From the NCBI GenBank assembly GCA_947302185.1, contig CAMYVI010000017.1:1-18240 (forward strand): a stretch of DNA of 18,240 bases, read 5' to 3'. A program made the translations under genes and the position numbers. Source of the stretch: an uncultured Lachnospiraceae bacterium (GTDB lineage Bacteria; Bacillota_A; Clostridia; Lachnospirales; Lachnospiraceae). Shown piece after piece: positions 14,615 to 18,240 of the stretch. Position 1 is the stretch's first letter. Each line of letters begins with the position of its first letter. The notes beneath the pieces are model-generated. The model was not told the origin of the DNA. It worked only from the letters and a program-made list of their open reading frames with translations, and searched no databases.

Positions 14615-15991
14615 TTATGCCTGACTGTGATGTCTCGCCCTGAGATCCTCATTGGCTTTCTCAACATTGAGTCTTGTGAGAATCAAAGTTATCAGCAGAT
14701 TGAAGCACATAGGCATCCACAGATACATGACATGAAGCATATTCATGCAGGAGGCACTCTGTTCTGCTGCTCCGCCGACATAACCGCTGAATGCGAGCAG
14801 CCAGCCGGCCAAAGCCGTACCGATACCCCCGCCCAGCTTGGTTCCGAGAGACGTACAGGAATACATGGTGCCGTCAACGCGCTTTCCGCTCGTCAGATAA
14901 GTATATTCGGAACACGTCGCGATCAACGCATTCATATCGCCCTGCAGCGGGCTCATGCCGATTGCCGCGATCGCTGTGAACACGAGCATCAGCGGAACGG
15001 AACCTATATAACCGGCAATAACTACGCCGAGTCTCCCGATCGTTCCGATCGTGTAGCCGGTCAGGTTCAGTCTGTACATACCGCCCCATTTGGCGACCAG
15101 GGTCGGTGTGAACAGAAGTCCTATGATCATCGGAATGTTGATGGCCCATGAGAAAACGCCGAGAAGATTTGCATTTTTCAGGACATACGTCATGTAGTAG
15201 ATACCCATGTTCAGGGTAGCGGAATAGATCTGCATCAGAATATAGGAAGCGCAGATCATCAGATAATACTTGTTCCTGATCAGTAGCTTAAAAGCATCGA
15301 TCAGGCTGTATTTCTCCTCATCCCCGGGCTCTTTCGTTATTTCCGCGTCATCAAGCTCTTCCGGCGGAAGCTCTTTCACGGAGAAGACGGAAAGCGAGTT
15401 GGAAATCACGCCGACAACAGCATAAATGATCGCAACGGTCCGCCAGGCAGCGGCACCGCCTCCGAAATGAGCCACCAGGCCGACGGTGATCGTCTGGATC
15501 AGCATGCTGGTGCCGAATGCGAACATGAATCGGATCGAGCCCATCTGCACGCGCTCATGGTTGTTCTTCGTGACAAGCGCTGTCAGTGCTGAATAAGCGA
15601 TATTATTCGCTGTGTAGAAACCGGCGTTGAGCAGTGTATAAGCGATAAAGAACCATGCATACTGAGCTGTCGCACTGAGGTCGGCCGGAATGCAGAAAAT
15701 CGCCACGAGACAGATAGCGCATCCGAAGTAGCCGTAGAACATCCACGGACGTGCCTTACCCATCCTTGTATGGGTCTTATCAATCAGTGATCCGAAAAAA
15801 ATGTCACTCACACCGTCGAACAGTTTCGATACGGCAATCAGAGTGCCGACCACACCGGCATTCATGCCGACCGTGTCGGTCAGGAAGATCATGACAAATG
15901 CAGACAGGAGCGCATACACGACATTGCCCGCGATATCGCCTGATCCGTAACCGACCTTGTTATACCATTTCAAATATGTTTTTTCCTGCAT
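14615..15991 (-). CDS. GPH-family glycoside/pentoside/hexuronide:cation symporter
   Basis: This 458-residue, about 12-helix membrane protein belongs to the GPH (MelB-like) branch of the major facilitator superfamily, which imports glycosides with Na+ or H+. Family features are the N-terminal KVGYGSGDIAGNVVYAL, the first-repeat loop GSLIDKTHTRMGKARPWMFY (the D-x-T-x-T/S-R-x-G-x-x-R/K-P/W pattern), and the amphipathic central loop near KELPPEELDDAEITKEPGDE. GGGGG five bases before the ATG at 15991 marks the start. A short stem CGGAAC/GTTCCG follows the stop. The gene directly follows the lacZ remnant, with a dispersed repeat between them, so it probably imported a beta-galactoside or similar glycoside for that enzyme. 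Whether it is still expressed is unclear, as no strong promoter is visible. Confidence 0.9.
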   Translation of the reverse strand: MQEKTYLKWYNKVGYGSGDIAGNVVYALLSAFVMIFLTDTVGMNAGVVGTLIAVSKLFDGVSDIFFGSLIDKTHTRMGKARPWMFYGYFGCAICLVAIFCIPADLSATAQYAWFFIAYTLLNAGFYTANNIAYSALTALVTKNNHERVQMGSIRFMFAFGTSMLIQTITVGLVAHFGGGAAAWRTVAIIYAVVGVISNSLSVFSVKELPPEELDDAEITKEPGDEEKYSLIDAFKLLIRNKYYLMICASYILMQIYSATLNMGIYYMTYVLKNANLLGVFSWAINIPMIIGLLFTPTLVAKWGGMYRLNLTGYTIGTIGRLGVVIAGYIGSVPLMLVFTAIAAIGMSPLQGDMNALIATCSEYTYLTSGKRVDGTMYSCTSLGTKLGGGIGTALAGWLLAFSGYVGGAAEQSASCMNMLHVMYLWMPMCFNLLITLILTRLNVEKANEDLRARHHSQA

Positions 15992-16015
15992 ACTTTCCCC
16001 CTTATCGAATTTCGT

Positions 16016-16075
16016 TCATTTTTGCACGTTCATCTCACGGCCGAGATCCCGAGAACTTATCCTCACAGATTGAAT
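16016..16075 (-). repeat. Dispersed intergenic repeat, copy 3
   Basis: It is a gap-free relative of the copy at 11-66, sharing TTCTCG, CGTGAGATGAA and CAAAA in the same order on the minus strand. It supplies the stop codon of the lacZ remnant and ends 25 bases before the symporter start. Confidence 0.6.
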
Positions 16076-16930
16076 CCGGCTTCATAATAAATGCAAGTTT
16101 ATAATGCTCCGCATCGACCCTGTATTCCTTCGAAAGATCCGGGCCGCAGCTCTTCGATCCGATTCCCGCCATACGGTGGTCGATACACAGGACCGTGTCG
16201 CCGCATTTTTCAAGTTCGTAATTATGCCTTTTGCTCTCAAGTTCCTCCTGGGTATAGAGGGAAGCGTTTCTTGTCACGACCGATCCGGCAGCCGGATCTG
16301 ATTCATGTCGATTGACCCCCCGGAACTTAATCGGACTTCCGTTGAGAATAACAACGCCGTCCTCCACACAGACGGTCCTGAATCCGACCTTCTCCGTGAT
16401 TGTCTCTCCCGGAGTCTGCAGAATGAGTGTATATAGATTCGGAGTCTCAGCGTTCCAGTGGAGGGGCTTTTCAATCTTGAGACATATCGCTTCAAATTCA
16501 GCTTCAGCGCCCGAAATACCATCCGCTCCCGGATAAGCATCGCATACCGCATCTATATCTTTATTTCGAATCAGCTCAATGTGAACAGGTACAGATTCTC
16601 CGCAGAATCTGAGTTTTATTTCAAGCTCTGCCGCCTGCATGTCCTCTGACAGGGAGGTCGTTATCACATAATCCTCTATATGGTTTTCCGGACGGCTTAT
16701 CAGATAGACATCTCTGATTATGCCGGACAGCCTGAATTTATCCTGATCTTCGAGATATGAACCGTCACACCACTTGAGAACGAGTACAGCCAGCAAATTC
16801 TCTCCTTCCGAGAGCAGGTCCGTGACCTCGAATTCCGATGTGTGATGTGTGATCTGGCTGTACCCGACATATACTCCGTTCAGCCACACGTAAAAACAGG
16901 AATCGACGCCTTCAAAATTCAGATAGGAGC
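16035..16930 (-). pseudogene. lacZ: beta-galactosidase (LacZ, GH2) remnant lacking the catalytic domain
   Basis: The first part (LNFEGVDSCFYVWLNGVYVGYS and LVLKWCDGSYLEDQDKFRLSG) is the sugar-binding domain of LacZ. It continues through the immunoglobulin-like domain to FRGVNRHESDPAAG at the entrance of the TIM barrel. At about 16268 the sequence jumps to NASLYTQEELESKRHNYEL and GIGSKSCGP, which belong to the C-terminal beta-sandwich. About 550-600 residues are missing, including both catalytic Glu residues. Roughly the first 120-150 residues are also gone: LacZ similarity starts near 16930, only 48 bases from the divergent AraC start codon. The frame is open across the joint and could extend to 17063, so a protein might be made, but it cannot be a beta-galactosidase. 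The last residues run into a dispersed repeat. Confidence 0.88.
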
Positions 16931-16977
16931 GGGGAGCTTCCGGGTCTTTGTGCCACGTAAAACAAGGAGGAATCATT

Positions 16978-17856
16978 ATGTACGTAAACTCGGGGTACCT
17001 TTTTAATTCCAGAATACCTTTCAAGGAAACCGGGATGGATCTGCGGATTCTCAGTGCCGGCACCTATCAGCTACAATCATGGCCGAAGCTACCGACCTGG
17101 CGCCCGAAAGGACGAATCGACTGGCATCTCATATACATAACCGCAGGTGAAGGGCACTTCCAGCTTGACGGGAAAGAAGTCATCGTGCCGGCGGGAAATA
17201 TGATTTTATATCAGCCAAAGCAGGAGCAGCGGTATTATTTCCTCGGAAAAGACGGTTCCCAGTACTGGTTCGTACATTTTTCGGGAAACCAGGTCAGAAA
17301 TATCCTGAAGCACTATAATATTCCGCTCGAGGGAAATATACTGCATACCGGAATCTCGTACGAGTATGAAGATATTTTCAGGAAAATGAGAGATGAGTTG
17401 GTTGATCACCCCCTCCAATACGAGGAAATGCTGACATACCTTTTCCGGGAGCTCCTGATAACAATCAGCAGGAAAATGAACGAGAAAATACTGAAAATCT
17501 CCGGGTTCGCGCAAAGCGAGATATTGCACGCAAAGGAATATTTCAGAGAACATTACAATAAGCAGATAAATATTGAACAATATGCAGCCTCCAGAAATAT
17601 GAGTACCAGTTGGTTCAACAAATGTTTCCGCGGAGTCGTCGGTATATCTCCCACGAAATTTATACTGAACGCGCGTATGCGCAACGCACAGATCCTTCTG
17701 GAAACAACGGACGATACGGTCACCGAAATTTCGCATATCGTCGGTTATGACAACCCGATGTATTTCAGCAGGGTCTTTAAAAAAGAAAAAGGCCTGTCGC
17801 CGATGATGTATCGGAATGTGTACAGAAAGAGATTTATGAACACTTTGGGTGAATGA
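16978..17856 (+). CDS. AraC-family transcriptional regulator
   Basis: This 292-residue protein has the usual AraC layout. An N-terminal cupin sugar-sensing domain (about 20-120) shows DWHLIYITAGEGHFQLDGKE and VPAGNMILYQPKQEQRY. A linker follows, then a C-terminal double helix-turn-helix (about 185-282) with INIEQYAASRNMSTSWFNKC and the family signature ISHIVGYDNPMYFSRVFKKE. AAGGAGG seven bases before the ATG at 16978 fixes the start. It is divergent from the lacZ remnant and probably controlled the lacZ-symporter genes in response to a sugar. The deletion at the lacZ 5' end brings LacZ-coding sequence to within 48 bases of the AraC start, so the original divergent promoter region, with any operators, appears to be lost or shortened. 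Confidence 0.92.
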   Translation: MYVNSGYLFNSRIPFKETGMDLRILSAGTYQLQSWPKLPTWRPKGRIDWHLIYITAGEGHFQLDGKEVIVPAGNMILYQPKQEQRYYFLGKDGSQYWFVHFSGNQVRNILKHYNIPLEGNILHTGISYEYEDIFRKMRDELVDHPLQYEEMLTYLFRELLITISRKMNEKILKISGFAQSEILHAKEYFREHYNKQINIEQYAASRNMSTSWFNKCFRGVVGISPTKFILNARMRNAQILLETTDDTVTEISHIVGYDNPMYFSRVFKKEKGLSPMMYRNVYRKRFMNTLGE

Positions 17857-17893
17857 ATAAGCAAAAGCCATATCCTGCCGGTTAAGATAAACT

Positions 17894-17928
17894 GAGACAA
17901 AGGGACACAGAACCATCCCCGTGCTGTC
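17894..17928. repeat. REP-like sequence downstream of the AraC gene
   Basis: The segment contains GACA and TGTC as outer arms and GGGA/TCCC inside; read on the minus strand it contains GGGGATGGTTCTGTGTCCC. Near-identical strings (GGGGACGGTTCT and the like) recur widely in Firmicute genomes as extragenic palindromes linked to REP-type transposases, as I recall. Only one copy is seen here, and no transposase. Confidence 0.4.
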
Positions 17929-17945
17929 TGCAGGTTTGAGGAATA

Positions 17946-18035
17946 ATGTACATACCTTGCATCTTTATGGTATAATCAGAAGGTCACATAAATGTGAAAT
18001 TCAATTCTACCGCTGCTGCCCCGCAGTATGTACAT
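17946..18035 (+). promoter_or_regulatory. Promoter and palindromic operators of the phosphatase gene
   Basis: TATAAT at 17971-17976 has TGG directly before it (extended -10) and no good -35 box. Three palindromes surround it: ATGTACAT at 17946-17953 in the -35 zone, TCACAT-AA-ATGTGA at 17984-17997 near the transcription start, and a second ATGTACAT at 18028-18035. The layout suits repressor binding. About 110 bases of leader precede the gene. Confidence 0.55.
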
Positions 18036-18087
18036 TAATAATCAAATTGGTGCATCATATATCAGCAGATGCATACGAGGTCACACT

Positions 18088-18240
18088 ATGGCAGGTTTCA
18101 GACACGAGCATAATTTCCGCGAACTGGGAGGTTATAAAACGAAGGACGGACGCACCGTCGAAAAAGGAATGTTCTATCGCAGCGGCGCTCTTGCTTTCAT
18201 GGACGAGCGCGAGCTGGCAGCCGTCGAACGTTTAGGTCTA
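18088..18240 (+). CDS. Tyrosine-protein phosphatase (IphP-like), 5' part only
   Basis: The first 51 residues are present and the frame runs off the window end. HNFRELGGYKTKDGRTVEKG followed by MFYRSGAL is the N-terminal signature of the IphP-type protein tyrosine/serine phosphatases common in Firmicutes (usual length about 240-260 residues). The catalytic HC-x5-R loop would lie beyond the window, so activity cannot be judged. I chose the ATG at 18088, with GAGGT upstream at about six bases; it is a lone gene behind a palindrome-rich promoter. Confidence 0.8.
   Translation, partial: MAGFRHEHNFRELGGYKTKDGRTVEKGMFYRSGALAFMDERELAAVERLGL

Noticed and set aside
17206..17916. 236-codon minus-strand frame opposite the AraC gene
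   Set aside because: The AraC frame has clear cupin and helix-turn-helix motifs; the antisense frame has none.

Overview
The window looks like a chromosome segment of an anaerobic, fermentative Firmicute, most likely Clostridia of the Lachnospiraceae type. The signs are strong AGGAGG-type ribosome binding sites, a phosphate acetyltransferase next to a butyrate kinase, a GPH-family sugar symporter beside a LacZ remnant, and AraC and CstA proteins of the kind common in gut clostridia. No RNA gene, CRISPR array, intact insertion sequence or prophage gene is visible. All but three genes lie on the minus strand, so transcription runs mostly from high to low coordinates.

Layout from low to high coordinates. 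(1) 1-3090: a VUT-family (YhhQ-like) transporter, an amidase overlapping it by 4 bases, and a GNAT acetyltransferase. The transporter has its own promoter and a folded leader that resembles a preQ1-type riboswitch. (2) 3092-6835: an NSS-type sodium-coupled transporter, butyrate kinase and phosphate acetyltransferase, read in that order and closed by a clear intrinsic terminator. Together they could take up an amino-acid-like substrate and conserve energy by acyl-phosphate substrate-level phosphorylation. (3) 6880-7354: a lone plus-strand gene for a small protein of unknown function, behind a palindromic promoter and a folded leader. (4) 7383-11244: a three-gene operon for an anchored PH-like/coiled-coil membrane protein, a MoxR/NorQ-type AAA+ ATPase and a NorD-like VWA protein. 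This is the best candidate for an uncharacterised system, because none of the known targets of such pairs is nearby. (5) 11245-14560: a CstA-family transporter and tryptophanyl-tRNA synthetase, each with its own promoter, with strong inverted repeats between and after them. (6) 14615-17856: a former sugar-utilisation locus with a GPH symporter, a lacZ remnant lacking its N-terminus and whole catalytic barrel, and a divergent AraC regulator. (7) 17857-18240: a REP-like sequence, a palindrome-rich promoter and the start of a tyrosine phosphatase gene cut by the window end.

A dispersed intergenic repeat of about 55 bases occurs at least three times (near 11, 4151 and 16016). All family assignments come from reading motifs by eye; no database search was possible.
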